In this document: positions 24,367 to 37,900 of the stretch, one piece after another
Position numbering within the stretch: the stretch's first letter is position 1
Layout of the letters: every line of letters starts with the position of its first letter
Source of the DNA: Centroberyx gerrardi
Lineage: Eukaryota > Chordata > Actinopteri > Beryciformes > Berycidae
DNA length: 64,000 nucleotides
Assembly: GCF_048128805.1 (NCBI RefSeq)
Contig: NC_136017.1
Span: 14,045,307 to 14,109,306, forward strand
Direction of reading: 5' to 3'
The notes under the pieces: model-generated
Seen by the model: the letters and a program-made list of their open reading frames with translations, nothing else
What the model was told of the DNA's origin: nothing
Databases searched by the model: none
Position numbers and translations under genes: made by a program

Positions 24367-26059
24367 AAAGGCTTGCAACCGCAACCTATGGAATATACTC
24401 TATAATGGAGTTAAACACATTTGCTAGAAATCTATTGAACACCTTCGGAGCTGAGAGTCGGCTTTTGCGTAGGTGTAAAAGCATCAGCACTTAGACAACC
24501 AACAGACTGTATTCACCTCTTGTCGCTTGTCTGATCTGCTTACATTATAAGCTAGTTTGAGAGGGCAATTCACCGGAGCGTCGATGTTGTGCCAGCTCGG
24601 TTGTTCATCCCACTTAAATGCACTCAATTTCGACAGTAGAACAAGAGCACCGTCGCTCAATTTAGATGGGCCTTTCAGAGATTCAGTTCTGCAAATGGCG
24701 CAGGGCATCCTGCCACTGCTTAAACCATTATGCTTCTCTATCATCAAGGACAACGATTAGAGACAACTCAACATTTGGATGACCTTCAGTTGAAGTTCAG
24801 AAATAGCCAGAGACTATGTCAGGCCCATTATTCTGAGCGAAGTTGTTTATGTTGGATAAACAGCTCAAATGGCATCAAGACTGAGTAGATTTTCTGTTTG
24901 TTATCTCTTGCTTGCTCTCTGTCATACACAGAGTGACCTGACCATCCTCCACAATTTAAAAAAAATGGTGTTTCTCGGCTCTTTCTGTTTGTCTGTCTTT
25001 GTAATTCCTAGTTTTGCTTGAGCCCAAACACATGAATGAAGTGATTACAAAATATGAGAAAAAGTGGCGAGTGAGCTTGGTGTGTTCTTCCGCACAACTC
25101 GAATGGCTTCAAAAGTCAAAGCGTTACATTTGAGGCAAAACAAATCAAGCACGCCTCAGGTCTTAAAACCATTCAAAGCCCTACTTGAAACCATTCCAAA
25201 CACATAGACTTTGCTGAAGTCTGTTGAAAGTCAAACCAAATTCATTTCGGCGCTCAGAGAAGTTTCTGGGTTGCCAGTCAAAGAAGTTGAAGGGGAATGT
25301 ATCTCTGAGGGGGCATTACTCTAAGGCAAAATCACCCAAAAACCCAACACAATTTCTCACCCCAGAAGTGTTAGGGACCGGTTCAGTTAAATGTGTGAAG
25401 TGAAAAGGCATCGTGAAGAAGGGGGGAATTGCAAGTATGAGCATGTGTGAGAAAGCAGGGAGAGACAGACAGACAGAGAGAAAATGTTGCTATTAAAAGT
25501 TGCAACCACATCTGTTGCTGCAGGCTATTGTTGGTCTGTTCTAAGTGTTGTAAATAGTGGCCAGCGGAGTATAGAGGGAGCGAGTGAGAAAGATTCTGTC
25601 TCACAAATGACCTCTTGATGATTTGGTCCTATTTTTGAGACGGTTGAGGATGGCCGGGTCACCGTGGCGGACATGTCAACTCAGCTAGGCTGTTTTCTTG
25701 CCTTGGGGGGCAGCAGAAATTGGGCTGGCTGGAGCAAAAATGTCCCTGTTTTTACTCTCATGTCTGTAACTGTTTCCCGTTTAGAATTAGGGTTGACAAA
25801 AAACAATTATATTGACGGGATAACAGCTTTACAGCACTGAGCTTTGGGTGAGGAGAGCTTAGTAGTTCTATTGTCCCTTCCAATGTTAAAATAGGTTGAA
25901 ATGTAAGGAGCTGGATACTCTTAGTGAGTTTAAAGCAGTTGGTATAACCATAGATACATCTACTGGAAATTTGATTAAGCTGACTGTTCTGGGAGTGCTG
26001 CTGTTTCTCTTCTCTCGCTCACATTTTCTATTACTATTCCAGTGTCTATTGCTTATTAT
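24367..26059. other. Non-coding stretch
   Basis: No gene, RNA or repeat family recognised. Confidence 0.5.
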
Positions 26060-26388
26060 TAGGGATGGGACAATATATCGAAATTCAATATATCGCATAT
26101 TAGCTACATTGTATTCTGCTGTAGTAATCACAAGTGAGACAGCTTGACCATCACAATTTCACAAGCTCTCCATCCAAATTACATCCACAATAACATTTTG
26201 AAATTGTTGTTAACATTCTAGCAAGCCAATGCCATCGCTAGAAAGAGTTGTGGCTCAGAAATAAACATAATTCTGCACAGTCAGACTATTTTGTCACTGA
26301 ACTTTTATTTATTACATCGTGGTTGTATCGCATGGTGAAGCCCATATCGCGAATCGTATCGTGAGATAAGCGGATCGTCCCATCCCTA
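26060..26388 (+). mobile_element. hAT-type MITE, copy 2
   Basis: Bounded by inverted TAGGGATGGGAC / GTCCCATCCCTA and by a perfect 8-bp direct duplication CTTATTAT at 26,052-26,059 and 26,389-26,396. The 329-bp interior is non-coding and matches copy 1 in reverse orientation. Confidence 0.92.
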
Positions 26389-26750
26389 CTTATTATCAAA
26401 TGTTTACTATTGTTCTAGCTGTAACTAATTATGTAGCTACTGTCTGTCTTTTCCAGAAGTCCCTTGCAGAAAAGATCCATGATCTCAAAAAGACTAAGAC
26501 GCCTAAATAAACAAAAATAGAATTATATCAAAGTTAATAATACCGATTGTTTCTCATTTGTAAAGTTTTTGAGCTGCAGTGAAGGCAAGACCAACGTCCT
26601 TTGTAAAGTACCCTCTACTGTCATCTCAATGTATTCTGACAGTCAGCAGTATGGCTACGGGCCGTAGAATTCCCATATGGGTTCAACCCAATGTCTGAGC
26701 GCTGTGACCTCTTTGTGGACATGCAAATATATCCAAAAAGAATCTGCCTG

Positions 26751-26785
<35 letters not shown>

Positions 26786-27902
26786 ATGCCCGAAAGTGTG
26801 CACCTCTCACTGTCAAAGAGGGTGCAAATGGGCAAATACTGTACTTTTCAAAAGTACACTGCCATGGAGTAAGTACACACACACACACACACACACACAC
26901 GCAAGGACGAACAAACTGAGAAGTCCCCTCTAATGGCAGGACGCACAGAGTTGGAGCTCCCTCTAGGGGTGAGAGCAGACACACACTGTAGCTGGCTGGC
27001 CTCCATCCCAGTCACTTCACAGCAAGTCAGCTCTTTTGAAAATTCAATTCTGACCTAAACAGCTTTTTTTTTTACTACCAAATAAATAAGGATATGCCTT
27101 TAAATATTGAATTGCTGTGTCTAATAGGCCTAACTGTTAAAATAATATCACCCAATCCCTGGGGAGCTGACAAATCACTGATCTTAAAAGGGGAATACCA
27201 CCCAAAATAAAAATCCACCTTACTCTTTTGACCTAGGCCATTACAATTAGCATTTATGAACATGAATATCTCTCCTAAAACCAGAATCAAGACTCCAGTC
27301 TGTCACGTCATATCAGAGGAATAGAATGGGAATAACTTCATTGCATTTATGGCATTTCTTTGCATTTAAATCACAAAGGTGCAAATGTATTTAAGTATCA
27401 AGCAGAGATCAAGTCGGACACTGCTGTTTGAATCATAATACAATTTAATAGCAACAAGCATTGCCTGCTGCTCAATGACATTGCAGTCACCCATCGATTG
27501 TAAGATACACTACAGTATAAAAAGCTGAATTATAATGTTTAATTGCATACGGTTGTCAGTAATACATTGTAGCTTGTTTGAATATAGCTGTGCTTATATA
27601 TAGATCTGTGTGGGTGCAGGGATAATGAATTTCCAGTCGCATCGGTAATTTTGAGTGGGTGGTAGGGTGGCTTATAGGTGGGTGAGAGAGGGACCATTTT
27701 TATTTTGCATAAGTGGGAGGGAAACCAATTTTTGAGTCTCACGCGGGTGAGCAGGGCGGGTATCTCGCGTATTTTATAGTCCTGTGTGGGTGTGTGCGTA
27801 GCCACTATGCAGGTTTTTATGTGTTGGTATGTGTGTGTAAGGAGGGTAGTTTAGTAGGGTAGTGTGTGTGTGTGTGTGTGTTTATGTGAGAGGGAGCATA
27901 GC
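26389..27902. other. Intergenic stretch 3' of CFAP221
   Basis: Contains GT and CA tracts at 26,755-26,784 and 26,873-26,900. A possible minus-strand polyadenylation signal (AATAAA, reverse complement at 27,699-27,704) lies about 200 bases beyond the CFAP221 stop and may end its 3' untranslated region. No other gene seen. Confidence 0.45.
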
Positions 27903-28926
27903 TTATTCACAGTCCTCTCCGGGTGATGGGGGAGTTCTGTCCATGGCCCTCAGTTGCTTCAGTTCGGCCATCACTCTTTTTCCCATCTGGTTAACCTCAG
28001 ACCTGTAGGTCGCCTCCATCTGACACTCCCTCTGCTGCCTGTGGAGGACAGATTTCAGCTTGACCCATACACATATATAGGAATAAAAAAACGACATTAA
28101 AAAGGTGGGGAAAGGTGGTTGTGATGATCATAAGGCATCACAAACAAAAATCAATTGTACTTTCAGAAAAAAGCATTAATTGAGGCTTTTTTCCTTAAAA
28201 GACGTCTAGCGACTGATAATGTAATAACTGACAGACAATATAATAACTCGAAATGTCCAAAATGTAACAAAATGTCCCTTTAAATTAGTTGAAAACATAC
28301 AAAAACCTGTTAATAAACTCCCACATAATGTAATAAAATCACATTACTACATCTAAATGATGATGTAATAATAGTGACAAATAATGCAACAATTCCTAAG
28401 GATAAAGAGAATGTGATAACTTTGGTTGTTGTAATGCAATAGTATTGCATTATCCAGGAATTTATTACATTAACATTAACAACAAAACAAAAAAGGACAA
28501 AGTTGAAAAAAACACAAACACCAATACATTCATTGCCCATTCTGAACAGCACATGCATGTATGTCTGTATGTATGTATGTGCATGTGTATGTGTGTGTAC
28601 GTGTGTATGTGTGTGTGTGTGTGTCTCCATTTGAACATTCATGTTATGTATTGTATCAGAGGGAATCTTTATGCAAAGTAAGCATTTCATTGTGCCTTGT
28701 TACACACAACAGTAAACTTGAACTCTTTACTCTCTACTCGATAGTGAATCTATTAGTAAACCTTGTCTTAGAAACATGCAAATTAAATTATCATGCTGCT
28801 AGTGTTCTACTATATTGCCTTGCTGAAATAACCTAACCCCCCCCCGAACCCAATTACTTTGCATCGAAATCCGGAAGGGCACAGCTTCATTCTCAACGTT
28901 AATTGAGTCCCTATTTAAATTTGTTC

Positions 28927-28969
<43 letters not shown>

Positions 28970-31900
28970 GCTCTCACCTGGCGGTCATTCCTGTGTTGAG
29001 GTTGCTGTTGGAGAGAAGGGCTTCCCCAGAAAGGAATTCTGCTCTGATCATCTCTGGTGTCAGTTGGACTCCTGACTCTTCAGACCTGCACACACACACA
29101 CACACACAGAGCACGAGGGCAGTGACCTTTAAACCTAAATACAAGAGGCACTTGAACTGCTGAAGGTACCGCCATAATCACCATGTTATATTAAACATAA
29201 CCAGTTATACTAATGAGGTCATTCATTAAGCTAATAAATGCATTCATTAGAAAACATTTCTATGTCAACATACCTGTCTATACAAAACACATGGCTGGTA
29301 TTAATATGAACTCTGTATCTTATAGCATTAAGGATTTATCGTAGTTTCTCATTAATATGCTAATTTATGCAGCAAAGTGCTCCAAACTCTAATCAGATCA
29401 TCTACTCTATAGGGGGAACCTGTGGTGCAAGAATGAAGTTTCTATCATGAATTGTTCTTGAGTTATTGCGTTCACAAGAATGTGTTACACACCACACACC
29501 ATGGTGGCGGGACATAAAAACCCCAAAAGCTTCTAAAACAAAGATACTGTGTGAATGAATATGTGCTTACGGTTTGTCCACAAGTCCTGCCAGATCATCA
29601 GGAAGGCTGGCGAGAGGAGGAGGAGCCGTGAGTGGAAGTATATCCGCGCTGTAGTCCACAGACCTAGGAGACACATACACACACACTGCTTTGTGCCCCG
29701 CAGAACCAGACCAAACATTACCGAATAGAGATAATGGTCGGATCTCTCATCCATCTTGGTTGGATGGAAGGATTGCCGAGGGTTGTTTGAAATTTCGGTT
29801 TGAACAGGGATGATAGAAGTGCTCCTGAGTAAAAGTTGACACCACTTAAGGGCAAACTAGGCCTGGGTAGAATTAAAACACTGCCAAGCAGAAGGTTTGC
29901 AATTCATGCGGGATGCTATATGAACTCAGGACATGAATTTCAGGTTTTTTGAGCTATAGAATAGTATACTACATAATAGGAGTCAATAAATAACGCTAAA
30001 TGAGCCTGTGATCACTGCATTTGGTCACAATATTCCTCTATAATATAGATAGAAAACTGTCTTTATACCTGCGAGCGTTCTAGACTCGTTCATTGTTACC
30101 ATTTTACAGCTTGTTGGGAGCTGAGACATGACACAGTCCTTTCTTTCTCTCACACATACATAATTAAACACGCGCTTCTCTCCCTCTCTCGCTGTCTAGC
30201 TCACACTCTCTTTCTCTGTTACAGCCACCTGAAATAAATCAGACTGTTTGCGTCTGCGAGACGACCAGACGCTGGCATTGTGGATGTTGGAGGGACTGTC
30301 TTGAATTTAAAAAAGAAGGAGGTGTCTACGATCTATCAGTGTGAGAAAGAGAAGAGAAGAGAAAGACGGATGATGAAGCAGCGCAGGCAAAGTTGAGGAG
30401 AAACAGGAGCTGGACAGGAAGGTGAGGAGAGAGAGAGAGATGCGTCAAATCTCTCTGAGAACGCGAGAGTTGCTTGATTAACTTTGCCACTTTAACGCCG
30501 GGACTTAAATAGGCTTTTAAGAGGAAACCGCATCACGCGAGGCAAGCCGGTATTCTTTGTGACAGGGTGAAGCGTTCAGCGCGCCGCAAATAGACCAGGA
30601 TAGCCGCACGCTGTGTTCACCGATACAGTACATCAAAATATAATAATTTATTCAATGTCCATTTAGGCTACACATTGAATAAGTCATTATTTCTCTGTAT
30701 AAGTGAAGGCAGCATGGAGGTCTCTTCTCCTCCATATGGCCTAGATACAGTGTGCACGCACAGAAAGCATTTAGCTGGTGTGATGTAGTGCTACAGCACT
30801 GTGGGTACACACTGGAACTCTTTCATGACCTTAAAAAGGGCTGTAGACTGGAACATTTCTACCTCCCAGACCCTTCCCTTTTCATATTATATTCACTGCA
30901 AAAAATATACATCCTAATGAGTCATTTAATTTAATTCTGGGTCTTAAAATTGTACTTTTTCTCAAAACAAATTGGAACAAATCTGCCAATGGGGTGAGAA
31001 AATATCACTTTCCAATGCACTTTCGAAAGCATTGTCCCGTTTTGGGAATTTTCGTGAAACAAGAGACAATGAAATACCTTAGATACCTTGAAATGAGGCA
31101 GATCACTCCACTACTACAAGAAAAATACTGAAAACATCGATTTTTTGCATCATTATGGCGAATATGGTGAATTCCAGGTCTCAAAACCTTAAGGAGAAAC
31201 ATAATCTTGACGATCAAGATTTTGTTTAGGGATTTACAAAGGAAAGAGGAGCTGAGATGATCAAGGTTATAACCTCTACAACCACTGCACACAAAGAGAA
31301 CAGACCTACAGCAATCTTGGATCTTTCTCAAGATCTAATGGGATGCAGAGTAAACTCAACTCTCTACATAAAAGCTAACTGGGAATCAGAAACAGATACC
31401 ACTTATATCCACCAACTCCACCAACAAAAAGGAGTTGTACTGGAAAAGTAGACAATTGTACATACAGCAACCTGGCAGTTGTTTGCGGTTATCTGGACAC
31501 TTGGACAGGATGTGGGCTGTATACACATATTTTGGAACGGTCTGAAGACGTATGCTTTGTGACAACAATGTCTGTAAGGTGCTGAATGGAGTCCCAGGTT
31601 ATGAAATAGGGGGGATACATATCTTGTCAAGGTATTACTTGAAGAGTAAGAAGAAGGAAATGATGGGAAAATGGTATCAAATGGATTCCCCTACTGAGGA
31701 ATGAAAGATGGCTAGATAGCTGTATGCTATATGCTATATGTAATTTACATAGATCTATATGCTATAGAGAATTATATATCTAAATGTGTTAGAGCCAACA
31801 AAGATGTCTGATTTACAATATAACTATATACTGTAGAAATGCAATAAAGTGTAATAATAAAAACACTAATGAGACAAGTAATACTGTTGCTACTATGATT

Positions 31901-34900
31901 ACTACTACCACTACTAACCGCCACTACTACTAAGAAAAATAATATAATACTATTATTAAGATCTAATCATATATATTGAGCCTGTGTCTTATGAGCCTTT
32001 CCAATAAATCCTAACCAATAATGGACTTCAGCACCTCACAACATCACACAATCAGAGCTTGAAGTGTTGATCAATGTGTATTTCCCCTATTCCCTTTTCA
32101 AAATGAGATTTCATCTCTTGAGCCTGTGCCTCCATCACAGCCTTACTAGCAGATTAATAACATAGTGCAGTGTTTTCTCTACAGACATTCAGTAATGATG
32201 GTCCCACTGTGCAAGAAAAACTAATAATTTTAAAGATGCATCATCCAATCTTAGTGACCACAAATAATTACTAGATATAGGAACAACGTTTACAATTGAT
32301 TGGCCCTTATATCATTCTATAACCACCCACATGGTAAATAGCTGATGTCTGAACCTTAAAACATTGTAGTGGTGTAGGATTATACACTGCAGTATTATGG
32401 CATCACAGCAGTGTCTGAGAAAAACAGAGACCTCCACCTCCCACATATTCTTACCAGAGGGTGTTGCTGCCCATGCATTCATAAGCAACATTGTTTACAC
32501 TGTTCCATTCCTCCAGTATATCTCAGCTATATATCAAGAGGTCCAAGGTCAATGACTGTCTAACAGGATGTGCTTGTAAAAAATGTCAGAAATGTGCAGA
32601 TTGCTACAGGGTAAATAGCTTCAGAACATATCAGTTATGTTACTTATCAGTTACTTATCAGTTGCTGATGTTACCCATCAGTGAGATACACACTCCACAC
32701 CTGTCATTTTATATACCGCATGAAAAATGCTACTTTTAACCATGATGGTAGAAGCCGGGGCGGCAGTAGTGGTCTAATGGTTAGAAGAGAGGCTTGTGAC
32801 CGGAGGGTGACCGGTTCAAATTCCTCGAGCGGCTGGGAAAATCTGGACGGGGGAATTGAAGGAGACCCACTCTCCCTTCTGTAAACAAGCACTATCAAGG
32901 TACTTGTTATCCCCGGCTGCTCCGGTTGGAGCTTCTCAGCGGCCAACTGCACAAGAACGGGGTTTTACTTGGGAACTTCCAGGTGAATATAACCTTCACT
33001 TTCAACTCCTGGGCGGTTGCAGTCAATAACAATGTGTTCTTTCTTATTCATCTTGCCTGGTTCAACAAAAATCGAAAAATGAAAAATGGCACTGGTACTG
33101 CTTGATAGTGTATGCAGTGGTGTAGTGGTAAATAAAAAGGTGGGTAAACTCTGACCTCTCGATAGTGATTATCATAAGACAAACAACCACCAATATAAAC
33201 AAAAATCATTTATATTTTTAGCAAAGCATTCATTTATTTTTTCATTAAAAGACCCAATCCTCACATAACTTACATCAGGTTGATTCTACTAACTATGATG
33301 TATACTATGAATTTACGGCATAACAATTTATTGATCAATGTCAAAGGTGGGTAAACTATTTTAGGCGGTTGTATCCACTACATCCCTGACTATATGTGTA
33401 TCTGTGTGTGTTTAGGTGTGAGAGTGTGTGTCAAAGGCCATTAACCTCACAGCTCTCATGATAAGGCAGCTCTGCTGGAGCGCAGCTATCACACACAAGC
33501 CTCAATTTGACTTAGCAGAGTACGGGTTCGAATCCCATTGTAGGTTTTGGCCTACCTGCGCGGGGCCCAGTCGCTGGTGAGAGTGGGTTGGTTGGACAGA
33601 CAGTTCAAGGTGACCGAATCAAAATTCTTCCAGGTCATGACTCCTTTGATGACTTCCTGTTGTTGGTCGGGAAAAAAAGACGCCATATCCGCATCAGGAG
33701 TTGGTTTCGCAAAATTACCTTAGGATGAAGACCATCCTTGAGTTTTGACTTAAGGGGATAATTCATGTTTCAAAGATGCCTATCTGAATTAACACAAATT
33801 TCAAATTTTTAACGTAATCAATAACCAAAACACTGGAGCATGCGCTTTTTGGATAGACTGAAAGCTCTCTGTAGAAAAATACTCCCAAACTGGAAAGTCT
33901 CACAAACAAAATTACCTTGCGGTCCAGAAACTTCTTCTGAGTGTTTGGGGTCTTGATGCCATGCATGTTGCTTTCGGGGATGGTATACCTGCATAGAGAA
34001 CACACTTTTATATTCCTACTGAGTATCTGGGTATGATTCACTGAACTGAACTGAGAGAGAATTTTACCCCAAATCAATGAGATTCTTTCCAAATCACCTG
34101 CAAACACTGACATTCTGAGGCATTTTACAGTAAGTAAAAAGTTTATATTTAGTGCTGTCAAACTTCATCACAGAACTTAAGAAAATCTTTTTTTTTTTAC
34201 AAATCGTGTTTGTTCTTTACTGAGAAGTATCTACTTAATAAAAGGAAGTACAAGTTCTATTATTGTGAAAATGTAACTATTAATCTTCACACTGCATTTC
34301 ACAGCTGCAAATTTTCATATAACTTCCATAGTCCTCTTCTCATAATCAGGAAGAACCAAATCACCATGAGTGTGCAATGGGATGTTATTTTTAAGAGTGA
34401 TGATCAATGAAAATAGAGACCGTTGTTGTTACCTGGGCAGAGGGCAGAGGTGGAACTCCAAATCGCTCTCCAGATATTTAGGAGTTGGTTTGTAGGTCTG
34501 CAGACCTGGAGCTGGGTTCTAGAACACAGTGTGGTGGGAAAAACACAGAAACATGGGTTTAAAATACTAGTTTAATTATACTGTCACACTGAAATGCACT
34601 GTGTATTGTGGGGAAACAACATTTACTTTGGATAAATAAAGACAAAACAAAGGAAAAGCCTTACAAAGATCCTGAGTGGGTTTGCTGGAGCAGGTGTGAG
34701 CAGAGCTTCCGGGGCAGTGAAGGTCAGGCTGGCGGCCTCCTTCGCTTCCATCTCCTCCTCTTCTTCCTCACACTGCTTTTCCTCCCCAGCTTGGGGCCCC
34801 ACCGATCCAGGAGACGGGGCTCGGATCACCTTGGGTAACAGCTCGTCCTGAAAGGGGACAACACAGTGAGATAAATAAAGAAAGAGATGGATGAATGGAT

Positions 34901-37900
34901 GGGTATATAAATAGTAATGAATGAGCGAACAAATAATGCAAAGTAGGGAGTGTAAGGGGGAGCTCCCCTTGCTTTTTCAATGAGCTTGAACTCTTCAACA
35001 AAGACGAGAAGAATGAGAAATTAAAGATAAATTAGATAAATTCTTAAATCCAGATGGGCTAAGTTGGTAAAGAAATAAGTAGCCTTTGGTTTTTACCTTG
35101 ATTTTGCTGTCTGATTTAATGGGACTTTATCCCAGGCATCAAGGCAATAAAAACCAGAATATTTGAAAGTGTATGTAGACTTTCCATATCCACTGTATGT
35201 GGTTGAGAAATTGACAGCTAAGGAATGAATGAATGAGTGAATGAATGAATGAATGAATGAATGAATAACTGACTATAATGTTGGCTAAATCTGTATTCTA
35301 TTGGTGCTGTGTGGTTACCGGTGCTCCAGTGCGAAGCGGTCTGGCCAAGGTAGTGGGGATATAGGTGTTAAATGCCTCCCAGGCCGACACAGGCTGGTAG
35401 CCCATCAGCTTATAGTGCTGGGGAACCTAGAGTACCAATACAATAACAATACATGATAGGGTTATAATGGTAATAGTAAGATATAACAATAACATGAGCA
35501 GGGCACAGAGGAAGCTCATTTATCCACCTAGAAGCCAATCAGAAATGCAGTGACATACATTGAAATACGAGAGCACAACTTGTTCAAAACAAAACACAAA
35601 AATACAATACATACATTGTTACATTCTCTACTCATTATGCCCGTTATGTAGACCAGCTGATTTATAAGTCTCATGTTCGGTCGGCCAGGTGCTGCTGTAA
35701 GTACGTACTTGGAGCTTGAAGAAGGGAATATGTGTTTTCACAGTCACATCAATTGGCTCCACAGGCACTGCGGCCAAATTACTAGGAACCTAGAAAGATC
35801 AAAGAGACAAATGGCGTTATTTGTTCACTCGCACACCTCTATTGACAGAGATACAAGGGCTCTTTAGAAGGCCTTTCTTCTGGAGGGGCATCAGGAAAAT
35901 GAAAGACATTTAATCAAAGCACTGGAAACTGAGCACCCTCTTTGATTCCACTGTTACATCAAAGACTTCTTTTGAGGGAAATTATGAATGAGAATTTTTC
36001 CATGTGCAGGTCAATAAGCAGCACTCCCCTTTTCAATGGTTTAATGGTCTAATCTATTTCGGCCTCCATTTAGGTAGTTTGGGGTTTGAATTCAATAGGC
36101 TTTAATAAGACAAATTGGTTTGCAAGGAAAAGCTCAGTAAACTTTTTCTCTCACAGGCTGCTAATTACATGTAATTACCATTAATGGGTAGGTACAATTC
36201 AAGATCCTCCAATGGAACTAGCAACCTACAATCTGCAGCAGGCTGTAATCATAAGGATTACCTTAATTAATGTCTCCCTTATTTTTAAAGTGCGGTGTTT
36301 GCAGGTGTGCGGTGTACCCACCAGTTGGTCGGCTTCGTCAGAAAAAGTGGGAAAAGAGAATGGAAGAACTTTGTCCGGCGAGATCTTCAGACCGCCCGAC
36401 TTCCCTTCCTCCTCCACTGACAAAGAGGAAAACATCGAATAAAAAATGCAAAGGTGAGAAAACATAATGTGAAAAGTGAAGTCAAACAGAACAGCAATTT
36501 TAGGGGTCAGTGAGCAAATGTTGCCGTATTCAAACGTATGATTACATGCACACACAGCACCATAAATAGGCCTAAGCCCGGGGCATGCATGTATGTTCTG
36601 GGAACCTCATAATAACCTGAGGGGATTTCATTTGAATTTTACCTCTAGGAATTCATTTAAATATGCTTTACTGACATGATGTGAGGAGAGTATTTCTGAG
36701 TCCTGAGATCATAAGAGAGTCAAAACCTTTCTGTGCCGTGGGCGGGTTCTTCATACCGTCTGCCAGTTTCTTCAAACAGGCCAGTCTCCGGTTCATGCGA
36801 CAGCGGATGACAACCTGGAAGGGACAGAAGCGTGTGGTACCGTACTGTTTTACCTTTATTGTTGATTCACAACCACCCACTGTAGCCTTGGAAGTGATGT
36901 CAGCAAGAAATACTATACTACATCTACTTTTTGAAGTATTCTTTTTTAGCAGGCAAAACAAAACCAAGTCATGCTTGCAGGAAGTACTATATAGACACAA
37001 ATTTGTAACTCCCACACAGTAAGTCTTTGTTATTCCCGTGTACATGCTTAGAGAGTTGTACAATGCTCATATTTTAGTAGCGTACGCTCCTAAAGATAAA
37101 TACTGGCTACCTAGATGTTGAACCCTTGCCAGTCTGACTATCTAGATAAGCTTTCAGAAACCTTCAAAGCAACTGAAGACATTCTACATAACATTAAGGT
37201 TACGTAACAATGGGAAAAACATATTTGAAAGCCCATTTGGGTGTTTACTACATGGACTTTTGGAAATTTTTTGCTACTCTCTTAGTATTGTGAAACAAGA
37301 AGAAGACAGTAACACGTGTTTGTCAGTCAAAAATAGCTGCATCCATACTTGAACACCAACCCATAAGGTAGCCAACTTAGTGCTCAGCAATAGTGAGACT
37401 GCCACCTAATCATGCCTCTGTAAAAAAGTGTGCTATCTCTATGGGGTTGAACAGTGGCTATTCTTTCTCTAGTGTAAGGTTTGTGCTCCATCCATTACAA
37501 AAACTCTGGCATGCTGACTGTGATTAGCTGTTAAAGTATGACAAACAGAAATTTCTCATTGACATGCTGCTATCAAATCAATAGCAAGGACGCATTCTAA
37601 TGTTAAGCAAAAAAATCTGGTTATGACAGCAGCCATAATTATCTCATCTGAGTTGTCATTTTGGACAAAATGGGAGTTTTTGGACCAGAATGGCCGTGCA
37701 TCTCTTTCTCTGGTTGACTGCTTCAAAAAATAACAGTGAAGAAAAAATAAAAAATGGTCCCTTTAACTCCATGTCAGTAACATTGCCAGTGTTAGGGGTT
37801 AGATTCCCACTATAGGGCCACCCATACATGCCCGGATCATGCCACCTATGGATGGGAAGCACTTTCTATTAAATTTATGAATGAATGATTTGTGAAACTG

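Noticed and set aside
26621-26984. CA/GT-repeat ORFs considered as genes
   Set aside because: They translate microsatellites with no conserved sequence.
33500-33545. tRNA-like 3' half (GGGTTCGAATCCCA) in a CFAP221 intron
   Set aside because: A B-box-like sequence only; no A-box, anticodon arm or acceptor stem could be folded, so probably a SINE remnant.
33763-34161. 132-residue minus-strand ORF
   Set aside because: It contains the CFAP221 exon 33,988-33,916 in frame but runs through both splice sites; only the exon part is real.
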